DNA from: Brienomyrus brachyistius
Taxonomy: Eukaryota > Chordata > Actinopteri > Osteoglossiformes > Mormyridae
Assembly: GCF_023856365.1 (NCBI RefSeq)
Contig: NC_064548.1
Coordinates: 2,112,501 to 2,176,500 of the forward strand
DNA: 64,000 bases
Reading direction: 5' to 3'
Both the position numbers and the translations under genes were made by a program. Position 1 is the stretch's first letter; each line of letters starts with the position of its first letter. The notes under the pieces are model-generated. The model was not told the DNA's origin and ran no database searches. It saw only the letters and a program-made list of their open reading frames with translations. Positions 33,023 to 47,300 of this stretch are shown here, piece after piece.

Positions 33023-35315
33023 GCTATAAACTAAATATAGTTCTTTGTAGCACATTTTACACAAATTACTGGATACTGCACTCATAAATATCACAACATA
33101 AAGAAAATATTTGAGAGAGAGATTAATGATTAAAGTAGACTTGCTTTGGAAAATCAAAATACCTTCAAAATTCTATATGGTCTAATGTATGGATAGCATG
33201 ATGGAATGAAAAAACGAGTAAATGAAATAATGAAATTACGAGTAAATTAACTTTATTGATCCCAAGGGGAATTTACGGCCCAAACATAGTTACATAGCCT
33301 AAACCGAAAGCAGTATTTCATGGTAGGATGTCGTTTTTATTGTAAGCACGTATGTCTGTGTCAGCTGTCTAATAACGGCAGTCAAGCTATCCACACTTTA
33401 CTGATGCAATCATATGATCAATGACGGGTTTGCTACCATTTAAAAAACCACAACTTGACACTGGAGGAGACAACACTTGGTATTCCTGACATGTATGAGG
33501 AAGTCTCCAAGTTTTGATACAAAGTGCTGCAGTGGAAACAGCAGAGTTTTTTTTGATACCACACAAGACAATTGATGGACAAACCCTTCCATCACAAAGG
33601 TCTTCAGTGAATAAGGACTTTGTGCAGTTATACGATCATGTAGTAAGATATATTGACAAATTGTTGATTTCTCACAAGAGAATGTGATGATGATGCCAAT
33701 TTCTGATACCTGTTCTTTATTTTAAATAGCTATAGTCCCTGCATAAATATTAGATTGGCTTCTTAAGTAAAATGAACTGGGTGCAGAAGGCTATGCTATC
33801 ATATCAAGTTAATACTGGGCCAAACCCCAAAAAAGGAAGGTGGCCTGTTTGAGGAGCTTTCCTCCAGTGATCTTGAGCAAGTGGTCACAGCCCTTAATAT
33901 GACAGAAACTATCAATATGTGCGAAGTATATAAAGAGTTCTATGCCAGTCGGAAGGAAGTAGACAATGCCAGACAGGATGACACAAAATCCATTTGAAAG
34001 AATGGGATGACAGTTTTTCAGAAAATTGGAAAAGTGTGTTTGACCAACATGTTTCATATCGTATCATTTATTCTCGATGTGCCAGGCTCAAATGCATTTG
34101 TGGCAAGAAATTTTTTTTCTGATGACCATTAAATTGGCAGACTCAACAAACAGATACAGCACCGAACTCATCAAAAGGGAACTTCAAATCTCTGTGAATT
34201 GTCATGTAAGGACTTGTCAAATTAATACCGGGCCTAACCCCAATAAAAGAAGGTGGACAGCAATTCCAAGGACACACTTGAAATGTTTAATATTGTAAAA
34301 AAAAATGCAATGAGCGTAAGACCCTTTCGTAAGATCGAAAGACGTGCATTACAGTATGTAATACCTTGTTCGTAAGTTAAAGAAATGCATAGATCATTTT
34401 ACATTTTTGTTATGTAATCACTTAAAATGCATATTGAAGATAACTGACATTTGGGACTTCAAACAAAATGGTATAAAATGTAGGCCTAAAATATAGTGTT
34501 TTGCAATACCTGAATGAAAATTAAATCACTGAACCCTATACTGAGAATGGCTCAGATCGTGGGGACTTGCACAAGACTAAAAAAAATTAATTGCTTTACA
34601 TAGACATTGAAAATTATTGTCTTTATTTGAGGCAAGTGTCGTGACTGATAGCGGTGACTGGATTTAATGGACAAATAGAGCAATGACAGGCAACAAGCAA
34701 TGACAGGCAACAAGCATGGTATGAGTTAGGAATATCCCTCTTTATTAAATGGACTTTGATCACATTTTTTAGATCGCACTTTTAAATGTTTCGCTTTATA
34801 GTGCGCTTTGTATGTAGGCCTAGATACATAAATGACATGCAACAAAGTCGCACACTCAGGTTTTCAATGAAAATGATAAATCCTGTAATTCTGACGTCAC
34901 GATTTACGCAAAATAGAATAAACGAATATTGTAACGTTTACTTATCGTGCCTTAAGAGTAGTGTTTGCTTTTTTGCTTACTCGCCTACTATTAAACATGT
35001 AAAGGCCGACAGCCAATCTCCAGTGTTGACGATACTGCTCCCCCGCATACTTGTGACAGATCGCTGTCCCCTCTCTACACGTGCGGCACTTCCGCGCTGT
35101 GCTCCCAGCCCACAATACGTTTCTGCATGTAGAATGACATTTGCGTAAATGTGAACTCTTGCAACGTGCTCATGTAGTGCAGATTTCAAGCGCTTTCAGC
35201 TATAGTGTTTCTTAAGGACAACGGTGTTTTTAAAATGCCGCAGTGGCATTTATATCCGAAAATTAGAGGACTCGTCTTAGGCGACAAATTCCGAAGTGGG
35301 AAAAAGGAAACCAAG
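33023..35315. other. region upstream of PTGFRN, no gene seen
   Basis: Mostly AT-rich. A 35-40-bp direct repeat (taatac(t/c)gggcc..aaccccaa..gaaggtgg) occurs at about 33,810 and 34,220. The last 300 bases become CpG-richer, with agccaatc (CCAAT-like, about 35,010) and gcacttccgc (ETS-like, about 35,087), consistent with a PTGFRN promoter/5' UTR but not proof of one. Confidence 0.45.
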
Positions 35316-35361
35316 ATGAAAACTCACCACCTCGTTACTTGCTTCTTGTTTTTAATATTCG
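35316..35361 (+). CDS. ptgfrn: PTGFRN exon 1, signal peptide
   Basis: MKTHHLVTCFLFLIF then phase-1 donor G|gtgagt. A at -3 of ATG is favourable. An in-frame ATG at 35235 would add 27 residues (MPQWHLYPKIRG..) and bury the leader, so 35316 was preferred. Confidence 0.75.
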
Positions 35362-38300
35362 GTGAGTTACTGATAATCGTTTTTAATTCCATATAACTTC
35401 ATACATACATACATTTGTTGTTTAATTTTGCACAAGAAAAAAAATTGCAATCGTTTTTGTTCAGCAGGGACCTTTTTGGTTATGCATCTTGCCTTGCATA
35501 CGCGCAAAATAGAACACATTTCAAAGTGTTCAAAACAAATTTTTAATTAAACGTAGTACAACCAAAACCCAAGTTAGTAAAATACGTAGACCGTCTTATT
35601 ATCCAGTAAATTCGTTTATAAGCATATCGTAATGGCTTAATAATTATCATTTATATCTACAAGGTTCAAGTGTCTTGGGTCTCCAACAAAGCCGCTGATT
35701 TAAAAGGTTTTGAAACCGAAGGAGTTCGCTTCTGTATGCGCGGGTGTGGGAATTGTTGTTGTTGGTCATTTATCTTGCTGGTCTTGCAGGTTTACTGATA
35801 ATATAATATTATATAATATATTATTATTATATAATTGTATGTGTATAATATTAATTTAATGAATACGTTTCGTACACTGATCCGTCTCTTGAAGTTGGGA
35901 CAACAGCATTCACGTCACTATTTTGCTATTGCTGTAGCAGTGCGTAATACACCAGATATGTTTAAAATAACCTCGATTTTTCCAACAGTTAGGTTTTATT
36001 TGGTATAGCCAGGAGAATAACGCATGTGCCTTGACATAAGAAATTAAAGATATGCTCATGTTCATGTGCCAGGAGAATTCAAGGTGCATCCTCTAAACAA
36101 GGTATACAAGTGTCTTTGCAGGGTTTGTGGATATATGAAGATTGTAATAATTTTAGGAATGAATGTCCTTATACTTCTGGAGCATTGTGTGTATAATTTA
36201 TACTCAAGTCAGTCACATTGTGATTGTACTGGCTTCTCCTCTACACCATTTCATAAACCATTTCCATTACAAATCATCTACGTCATCAGAACTTGGGTAG
36301 AGTGGTTATTAAAATATCCAGAAAGGAGCATCGTTATGAAAGCATTCTATGCAAAAAGTGTGTTTGTGTTCTGTCTCAGCAAGCCTAAAATTACAAGAGC
36401 TGGAGTTAATTAAATGCCAGTGGTAGATGTCCTCTGTCTTTCAAAAAAAGTTTTTTGGGAGGAAGGGTGTGAAATTCTTGTGTGGTCATAAGAAACAAGT
36501 TCTATGTATTGGAATTGAGTACATTCACATTGATATTTGTCCGATTACAGTACATTTCACAGTACCACTTTTATCCATCACGTTAAGCATGTGCTATGTT
36601 TGACACATTTGTGCCATTTAATACCATAAGAATTCCTTCTTCAAGGACTCAATCCAGATTGTAATACAGGTTGTCAACATCTTCACATTTTTGGCTGTTT
36701 TGTTCCCTTACATAATTCGCATTAGCCAATTAGAGTTTGATCTTTCTAAAACAGGATGGCAGTTTCAAAGGTGGCATCTTTTAGCTGTTGATCACCACCT
36801 GATAACAGATGCTGGAGATGCTCCAATGCTGCTCCTAACATTTCCTCCACAATGTATATGTTCAAATAAGACCTCTCCTTATAGCCACCCCAATTCTTTC
36901 ACTTTCACATTTTGTTGAACATTGAGCACCTGCCATGGGGAAGTTAGCACAGAACAAACCTGCAAGACCAGCACTTTCATACCCGAGAGTTCACAGATTA
37001 ATGCAGTTGACGATGAGATGATTTTAAGTCTAAATCAGGTTACACTGATATCAGGACTGGACTCAACAGAATGATAATGGAAGAAGGAAAGAAATGGCAA
37101 ATCTGCCCCTGATATGATGTCTCCCTAGAAGGGAAAGCTTTCTCCCTTATTAATGGTGTTTTTTTTTTTTTTTTTATGAAAACCTCCATTTTAGAAAAAA
37201 GACCTATGTGTGTCACGTGGGTCTTTATTTTGTATTATAAAGTTGTTGCACTTGTCTTTGCTATTACAATTAAAACATGCTCCTAATTCCATAATTGCCA
37301 TAATCAACTTATCAGGAAGTTTAAAAGAGTAATGTGTTTCAATAGGGATTAAATTATGGCTTTGGGGGAAAAAATACACAAGACCCCCATTACACATATA
37401 CAGTGGTGATCTAAGAGGACAGCAGGAATGCTGGGAGTAGAGATTAAAGCAGGGAATTAGTGATTTACCTCTGCAAGTTCTGAAGCTGCCTCAGTCATTT
37501 TTTGGTGGATGTAACATACATTTGTCTAGCTGTGTAAATGTGCAGTTTCACCTGTGGTTGGCCTCTGTGGTTTGCAGCAGGTGGTGAGGCGAGGGTGGTG
37601 TCCGTCCCCGAGGGGCCCCTGGTCCGAGTGGAGGGCCAACCACTGTCACTGCGCTGCAATGTGTCTGAGTATGAGGGCCCCTTGGAGCAGGTGTTTGAAT
37701 GGCAGGTGTTTCAAGAGAGCAAGTCCTTCCAGCTCATCTCCTTCATGGAGTCCAGTTACACCGATGCCCGTTTTGCCAAGCGTGTGACTGACGGCGATAT
37801 CTCCTTGCTGAGGCTGGCTGACAGTGCGGCGGAGCTGAGGATCAGGGCACTCAGGGCCTCAGATAGAGGAACCTACACCTGCAGCACTCCAAGCACCGAC
37901 ATGTCCGTCAGCGGCAACTACCAGGCCAGCGTGCTGCTGGATGGTGAGTGTAAAGTAACAAGACCCAGTGAAATCCAACTACCAGCTAACACTGACTGCT
38001 GTCCCAGACAGACCAAACTGATAACTGCTTTGCACTAACCACTGTTGCAAGTAGGCACTATACTGTACTGACCACACTGACAATTCCTTAACATACACTG
38101 CACTAATTGTTTCTCCACACTGACCACTATTACATATAGATTGCACTGTGCTGTACTGACCACACTGACCGCCATACCATATAAACCACAATGATCATTA
38201 TTCCACACTCTGCTCTGTTCCATATAGACTATACTGTTCTGTAATGACCACACTGACTGTTGTACCATATAGACCACACTTTAACCACGACTCCACTCTG

Positions 38301-41300
38301 CCCCCTGATCTATATAGACCGCACTATACTGACCACTGTACCATATAGACCACACTGTTTTGTACTGACCACAATGACCACTGTACTATACATAGAAACA
38401 CACAGTAACTACACTGAACATTACGCTACACTGATCGGGAAATTACAGTGAATTTACTTCGGTTACTGTCAGTGTGAGATTTCATTTGAGGCTAAATTTA
38501 CCTGCTCCCTCTTGCAGTGATTAAGGACAGCCTCCAGGTGCTGTCCATGGTTCCTCCAGCTGAGATTCCAGAGGGCGATCCACTGAATATTCACTGCATT
38601 GCCACAAGGGACTTGAAGCAGAACACTTATCTTTCTGTGACCTGGTCTGTCAGGAGGGGCACAGCCCCCCCAGAAGACATTGTGACCCTTGGACCTGATG
38701 GGGATCACAGGGTGGGTGCCGGCTACATCCAGCGCCATGCGGACATGGGGCTTTTCCCACAGACAATGAAGGGCAACATCTTCAGCCTGGTGCTGACTGA
38801 GACACGACCCAGCGACGAGGGGCAGTATACCTGCACAGCGAGGGAGTGGGTTCCAGAGCGGGGAGCACTTTGGCAGCCCATCCTGGAGAAGAGTGCAGAG
38901 CTTGGTCTGCTGAAGATCATACCTATTGGTGCGTCCATCATGGCAGGGAGCAAAGTACTAGATATGTTGACATCATCTTACATTTATTTTCATCTGTAAA
39001 ATAGATTTGTAAAGTTTGTTATGCAGTGTCCTGCATAGCTGGTACTCATTGGATTTAAGCAGCAGGCTGCCGGGATTATTGTACAGCTTATTGCTTTGTT
39101 TGGGATCATTGCACTGTACAGGAAAGGAAAGGTCAAGCTGCCAGTTGTAATGAGCTAAATGTCAGGGCTAACCACGTGATGTGGGAGGAGTGTGCGTTGC
39201 GCGCACAGCCAGGCGGAGATGGAAGTGGCACGCCGAGAGCAAATGCAGGAGACCAGCAGGGGGGGAGGAAGAAGAGAGGTAGCACGTTTGTGTGTTGGGT
39301 GATTTAACTGAAATAAAGTGCCGAGTCCTGTCCGCCAGCCTTGGCTATTGTGTGTCTGTAAGTGGAGTCAACTGCAAGCACACATGCGGAGGAGTGGGGT
39401 AACCCTCAGAAGGAATCCTCCAAGGCTGCACACACAACTTCAGCTAAAAACCCAATGTAGAACCTCAAGCGGGAATGGAGTCATCTAAGAGGTAGGGTTA
39501 GGCAGTGACCCCCCCCTGAGTCCCCCTTAATAAAACAACATATAATACATGCTTATTCACTTAAAATGTGCTAGAACTCTGTATATTTTCAGTGTTTTCT
39601 CAGCTTGGTTGCAGACTAAGTTTGCGTGCATGACAGTATGAATTTCTGAGTGTTTGCGCTGGTGGGTGTTCAGCCACCTCCTCCACTTCACACACAGCCA
39701 CTGTTGCCTGGGGTGATCACATTGCCCTGTCTTTGTTGTCAGTTACTTAATTAAAAGTGGTGGAATGTAGCTGATGGGCAGCGGCCACAGTGGGTGCTGG
39801 AGTGTGACCTCACAGTGAACACCCTGGTGGAGGTAATTTTGTACTTGGTGCCATTTTAGGTCCTTAACAGTGAATCTGTCCTGAAAACTCAATTATTGGA
39901 ATTTTGCCCAATACCTGAAACACAGACAATGTATGATGGACAAAATCTCCTGGTTCAGCAATTAATGCTAGATGCTGAGAAGTTTTTTATGGGCTGATAC
40001 ATTATTTAGAACAAACACGATATACCATCAATACAATTTTCTTCATTTAACTTGCATTTCTTACCTAGATTTTTTTCCCTGGTGTTTCAGCTGAGTCTTT
40101 GGAAGTCTTCTTGGAGAAGAACGCTACCCTGAACTTGGATGATACTCTTCACTTGACCTGCTCTGTCGCATTAAACAATCAAGTGAACATTGCTTTGGAG
40201 GTCACATGGCTGGTTGGACCTGGCAAAGATGGGTCTAATATGTCTAGGATTCTGGCTCACATGAATCAGGATGGAGTGCTGGCAAATGGATCAGGCCCTG
40301 GGGAGATCAGCCGGACAGGAGTCCTTCAGTTCCAGCTGCTGCTGCGCCATGTGGATCAGTCCGACTCAGGGTTTTACTCCTGCAAGGTCCTGGCTTGGCT
40401 CAGACAGAGTGGTGGGCGCTGGGTTCAAGCAGCAGAGAAAACAAGTCACCCTGTTCACATTTGGATCACCACAATGGGTGAGTGAAGATCGTAATCAAGG
40501 GTTACTATTTCACATTGCTTAGCTTTCAGGTGGTCTGGAAAGATCTCAGAACAAGCTGCATGTTTCAGAAAAGCAAATATAAACAGCTGAAAATGAAACC
40601 CTGCAAGAGTGCATCACACCAACATGCGATGTAGACTGTAAAATTCTCCACAGGAACTGTGTTTTTATATTAGCATAAAACAAGGTGTTGTCCATCATGA
40701 CACTGATCAGGTATATTTCATCTGTGATCATTTTCATTTTTATCTTTCAGTTGTTTCAGATGATGACCTTCTGTCTCATGATCTCTTATTAGTGACTTCT
40801 GCCATTTAGCTGGTAAAGCAAATGGAAAAGGCTATGTGTTTTACCTGCTCTTCTTTGGAAGTAGCTCTTTAATTCAATTCAATTCAATTTTATTATCCTT
40901 AACATAATTTGCGGGAATATTTGTAAATGAAATGAGTGTTTCAGCTTCACCAGAATATGTGAGACATTGGGGGATGGGAGGTGGAGGGGGGAATGTACAT
41001 AGATTGGATATACATCACGTGCATTATACGTAAATTATACCTACGTACATAAGTTAGACATACATTACGTACATGATACATGACTTTGGGGTGGGAGCTT
41101 TGCCATGTTGCTGGCGATGTAAATTCATGACTGTGTCTAAGCAAAGACTACTGGAAAGAGCTTCTTCCTCATTGTTATGTTATCTGCTCATATCCAAAGG
41201 CACATTAACCCCTGGGCACTTGGTGGAAGGGGGCACGTCCTTCAGCTTTTTTCTATACAAATAAATGTTCTGTGCAAGTGCAATTCGTGTTTCTATGACA

Positions 41301-44300
41301 CCCAGCAAAAAGCCATTCATAAGACTTTCTTTTTATTCTTAAGTATTGCAGTATTGCAGAGATAGTCACTTTCATACTAATTATTAGATGCTCTCTATAG
41401 GGCTCATATCTCAATCCCTATTTTAAATGCCTACTGTACACAGCGTTTTTGACTTGGTCAGATGGAGAATGGTTAGCATTCCCAGTGTACTCTACGGTGG
41501 ATTGTTTGCCGTGCAAATATGGTGAAATAAGTGGAGGGTTAGGTCTCTACAACCTTCTGCACAGTAACATCTAAAAATTCTCAGTGGTCAAGGGCTAGGC
41601 ACACAAAGAGTTCACGCTTCTGGACTTTGATTAAATGTCTGAGAAATGTCACTATGGAGAAGTTGAGGATTTTGAGAAATCGACACACCTTGGCATGCTA
41701 ACTTCTCAAAGCAGTCTACCTGAGGCATTTCTAGTTGATAAGAGAGTCTACCTTGGACTCAGAACTAAGAGTGAGATATTACTCACCATAGCAACATCCA
41801 TCTGCACTGCTTTGGGTGCTCTTTGGCTTTTCTTTGAATTGTTCTTGTTGACCTGACACCATATATGAATGCTGAGTTCATGTTTGTGTGTGTGTATGTA
41901 CTGACAGTCTTGTTTTAACTGTTGTGGTGTCCATTAATTCCAGCTTTCTTTTATTGACAGAAGCAAATTTCAATGTGACTTTAAGTAGTCCCGTGACGCC
42001 GCAGATTCTGGGTCAGCCCATGGTGCTGGTGTGCCAGATGAATGGGGAACCTCCCCCAGCTGATGCTCGGCTGGGTGTCACTTGGTACCATCATTCTGGT
42101 ACCATTGCTGACACAGGCATAGCACCTCAGCCCATCGCTGCCCTAGATGAGCAAGGTGACCTAGTGTTGTGGGATGACTACCGCCCCCTGTTGGAGCAAG
42201 GGCATATAGTTCTGTCAAAAGTCAAACCACGCAATTTTAGGCTGCACTTCCAGCAGATCCAAGACTCAGACCAAGGAACATACCACTGTGCCATCTCAGT
42301 TTGGACCCGTGTTCGGAATGGGGGTTGGACCAAAAACCAGGAGGTCCGCTCTGAGAAGTTAAGCATCAAATGGGGAAGTAAAAGTAAGTTTTGTAAGTTT
42401 ATGTACCGTAGTTTGAAGCTCTAACATTATGCGTTGTGTTATTTGAACAATCCTGGAATCTTTCAGCAGGAACGGGCATTTTCTGCTAATATCTAATTAG
42501 TCACTTAGTAGAGGCTCAGCCAGCTTAATTTAGTTCCTGGTTTCTGAGGCATTACTGTTGTGTTATGCTACTAATCCAGTTACTGTGTACAGCTTAGATA
42601 AATTAATGCCAACATGATAGCTTTAACATGAGTGTACCTACTGGAGCATTTTGAAATGAGCTTTGGCCCAGATCCAACATTAACCAAAATCCTTCTAACT
42701 GATCCCAAATTACTTCTGGTATTTGGTCGGCAGATTTTTTTCAGGCTAGGGAGCTTTGATGTCTTTGGCTGCCTGTCCTTCTTCGTCATCTTATCTGTGC
42801 CTACAGTATGTGTCAGTTTTATCCTGTCTGTGTGGTTGCCTTCATATCTATTTGTGAACTCCCCTACAGTAATGCTGTTTTCGTTTCTATGCAGACCCGA
42901 GGCTCTATGTTGTGGCCCATCGTTTGAAAGAGGCCTCCAGAGCTGGGGCCACGTTTGAGATGAGCTGCCAGGTGATTTCACAGAATTTGCTGGACCCAGG
43001 GTACTCTGTTCTGATCAGGATGGAGGAGTCCATCGGAACCCAGCCCCGGAAAATTGCTTCCCTGAGCCCAGACTTGGTCATGAAACTAGAGGAGTGGAGT
43101 GAGCCCGATCGTCTGGACAGCGTCGTTCTGGAGAAGACTGGACCCAGGGAGTTTCGGTTCAGACTATATGGTGCTATGGTGTCCGACCGTGGATTCTACT
43201 TCTGTGATGTGACAGCTTGGACTCGTGATCTGGGGAAGGCCTGGACCAAGGCTGTAAATGCAGCATCCAACAGAGTTCAGATTTCCTTCACTGACACAGG
43301 TAACTCAGTGCAATTGAAGTCTGCATTCCTATGTCTTTAATTTCACTCCTGCTATTGGAAGGGCAGACTTCGTGGCTTACTTACCTAGTGCCACTCCAGG
43401 ATTGTTGTTTATCTGTTACTGTTCATATCTGTACTCTGAGTTAATGACCCAGATAACTTCCTCCAGTAGGAGGAAGCCATTTTGCCACCTGGAACTAGTT
43501 CTAGGCCCCTCTGTTGTCCAGTATACATGTCTGTTGCAATCTCCATTGCGAGGTTAAACAGTCCCTGTGAGGCAGGATGATCTTCCTGAGCCTAAATCTC
43601 ACCCTCACCTGCTCATCCTTAGGCAGAGGGTGGAATTTGGCCTTGCTGAAGTGCCTCTGTGCCACTCCCATGTCCACTTAAGTCATACCACGTAGGGCAG
43701 ATTTCACCATTGTGAGTGGTGAGGCCCCCACCACCCAGTCTCGCTCTGTCTGCTCTTGCACTGTGAATGGTGGCATTTCTGTCAGCTCATTATCACCCAA
43801 GTTCCTCAGTAATCTGCTGGTTAGCTGTGTGCTGGAAGCCTAAATTATTAGGCTTAACGAACACAAGTATAGTACAGTGACAGCTGTAGAATGCAATTCT
43901 CATATCAATGCCACTTATAGTAATGTGACCATTAAGGCCTGAACCTGTCTTTAGTAGACAATTACTTTGACAGCTAACACTACAGTCCATCAAAAGCACC
44001 TTTAACCCCTTTCATTCTCTTTGGGTTTTCATCATTAGGTCCCTCCTTCAATATTTCCATTCGCACGGATGCAGCCAACGTCTATCCTGGGGAGACAACC
44101 AAGATGGAGTGCATCCTGGGATTGCTGGGAGGAGCTCCAAATGCAGGCAGGTGCCTCTGTTCCTTCAACAGCTATATATTCTATGAAGTGGCCCCCCACC
44201 CAAATAATATCTCATCTCATCAGCAAATATTCTTGTAACATCTTATATCTCAGACACAAAGTGAGAAGGGGACAATCTCCTGAACTTAAGCCCCTGTTCA

Positions 44301-47300
44301 CCTCCAATATGGCCTGCAAAGGTCACTTTCACTGTTAGTAGTTTGGTGTTTCCTGATCTTCAATTTCCTTCTCACCCGTGCCTCATATAAGGTGTCAGGA
44401 AACACCCATCACCCAGCAGGGCCTGGAACATGCTAGCCAAATACAGATGGAATGCTGCTAGTGCTGGGCAATATGACCAAAAATTTGTACCATAATATTT
44501 TTTGGGATTTTGGTGGTTTCACGGTGTATCACAGTATGTTTTTTTTTAATTCTCCTTTACATTTCCATCAATAAAATGTTTACAATTTTTTTAAAAAAAG
44601 GAGTGTTGGTAACAAGGCCATGTTTTTAGCAATTTATAAAAACCTTCATAATAAATAGTAACGCATTCATAAAGCATTATAAACATGGCTATAAATATTT
44701 ATTGTAAGGCATAACACTCAGCACAGTGATTCATAATGCTTCTAGCAGCAAACAGTATTATATGATTTGCTGCCTCCTGAAGCATCACAGCTGTCATTTC
44801 ATCTAAACTGCGGTATGCATGGGAAGTTAAAACCACCCAATACTAAATGCTACACACACGTACCAGTTAACCATCTTTATTTATATGTTGTGTCAGCACA
44901 TGCCTCTGTGACTGTATGTTTATGAGTCCACATTACTGTGTTCAGTTTGCCATTTGAATACCTTCATTAATAAATTACTGCTATGGTAGATATATGGTAG
45001 AACAAGGTAGGATATGCCTTATTATCCCAGGGGAAAATTTATGCATATTTTGTGCATGACAGCTACATGTATAATGTGAATCTTGACAACAATTATTTAA
45101 TAATGAACCGGGTAGCATCTATCTGATTTGCTCTAAAAATATTCATAAGCTAAATTACTGAGTTGAGTGCTGATCCCACTTCTGTTTCCCTACTGTTCAT
45201 GATCCCCACTGATCCCTCTGTCCCTTATCACATTCTTGTGCTCCCACTGTTGCTGATCCCCCATTGATCCCTCTATGGGACATCCAGTGAACATTCGGGG
45301 ACTTATAGGGAACGTTTGTGGTAAGTTCTTAAAACCCCTTATTCATTGTTTTACTCAGGCTGTTAATTTATTTACTTCAAGCAAAATTAAAAGCATATCA
45401 TGACCTCCTGTCCAAGATATTGCTTAGCAAAGTAATAAAAGAATAAGAACACCAGATATTATTGAACATATAAATTTTATTTCTATATTTATTCTAAAAA
45501 TCATTTACATTTTCGTTTTACATGATCAGTTTTTGAGTCTGTGTGCCACTTATGGTTGTTAGCTAAAAGTTATAAGAAGGCTTATGTATTTCTGTCATAT
45601 ACTGAAAAAATCTGAACACCGTGCAGTTAATAGCTGTTTTTATAAAAACAGTAACATATACAGTATAACCTTGGATTATGAGTAACTTGGTTTGTGAGTG
45701 TTTTGCAAGACGAGCAAAATTTTTTAAATAAATTTTAACTTGATAAATATTACATATACGCTTTGTCTGCCTGGCGTCACGTAATCACAACTGAGCCGAT
45801 GGTTTTTCTCTCTCTCTCTCGCTGTGGGATTATGGGTAATCATTTCCCCTGCTCTCTCTCAGTCGGCGTGCCTCACTCGTAGTCAAAATTTAGTAGTAAT
45901 GCATGACCCAAATAAGGGCGTAGCAGTGCAAGCAGTGAATCTGTTTAACGACAATGCAATGTCCACATTTCCACGAAATTGAAAAGGAGGTAAAAGTGGC
46001 TATCATTGGATAGGAAACCCTGTTAGTCGCAAAAAATAAAAAGATTCCAGTGAGTCAACAGATAGCAGTGATTCCGTTAGTTAAAGTCGTCCTACAAAAT
46101 AACCCTCCTCTTCTCCTCTCTCTCGTCTCCCTCACACCAACCACAATTCTTTTCAAAGGTAAAGTGCAGGTTAATTTGTTTTATGTATTTTTACTTTATA
46201 TTTTGTATTAATCAATTTTATATGAATATTTTTGACTTGTGGAACGAATCATCTGAGTTTCCATTATTTCTAATGGGAAAATTCGCTTTGATACACAGTA
46301 TGAGTGCTTTGCATTACAAGCACCTTTCTGGAATGGATTATGCTCGGAATCTGAGGTTTTACTTTATATTTATAAGCTAAAACATTGTTTTTCTAAACAC
46401 ATTGTCTTGCCTTGTCCCCCAGTAACAAGATTTCACTCCCTGTAGAAAGTGGTCTTTTTAAGTTTGAAAGGGATTACTTAACACATTCATATAGGTTGAG
46501 AGGAGGCCATTCGGCCCATCAAGCTCGTTTGGGGAGAACTTTGTTAAAAAGTTCAGCTCAGAGTTGTTAAAATCTTATCCAGCTCTGATTTAATGGAACT
46601 CAAGGGTTTAGCTTGCACTACACTAACAGGGAGTCTATTCCATATTCTAACTACATGCTGTAAAGAAGTGCTTTCTCAAATCCATTTCAAAATGTTCTCC
46701 TGCTAATTTCTGTCACACCCTGCTCGTCCAGTCCTCCTGTGTGCCATGCCCCCTCATTATCCTTGTGTGGAATCACCATGTCTTAAGCTGTTTCAAGTTG
46801 TTTTCATTAGTCCTGTGCATTTCAGTCTGCCTAAGAATATGTTACCCCAGTCCTGTCATTAATGTCAGTTTGCTGTTGCTGCCAGTCTTACCCGTGTGTT
46901 TAGTGATGTTTCTCCAAATAAACCCTGAGTTTTCCCCGTATCCTGGACTTCCGTGTTTCCCTTCCTGTCGTGCCTTCAGCCGATGTGATAATTTCCACCT
47001 ATGGCCATGAGTTCTAGTATTTCAACTAATATTGAAGTAGCCATTTGGCTGAAAAGCATCCAGACCTGATATCCAGAATCTTATATACCTGGATCATGTC
47101 CCCCCTTAGTCTCCTTTGCTAGAGGCTGAACAGATTCAGTTCAGCTAACCTCTCCTCATAAGACATTCCTCTAAGACCAGGAATAATTCTTGTAGCCTTA
47201 CGTTGCACCCTTTCCAAGGCAGCAATGTCCTTCTTAACGTATGGTGACCAAACCTGCACACAATATTTTAGGTGGGGTTTTACTAAGGAATTGTATAATC

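Noticed and set aside
37538..38038. Single-exon protein at the PTGFRN domain 1 ORF
   Set aside because: The open frame runs past strong splice sites at both ends; the Ig domain fits as one exon of the larger gene.
44151..44156. GT donor (gcag|gtgcct) for PTGFRN exon 7
   Set aside because: It leaves phase 2, while the exon 8 acceptor needs phase 1; the joined frame would read through the wrong frame of domain 6.
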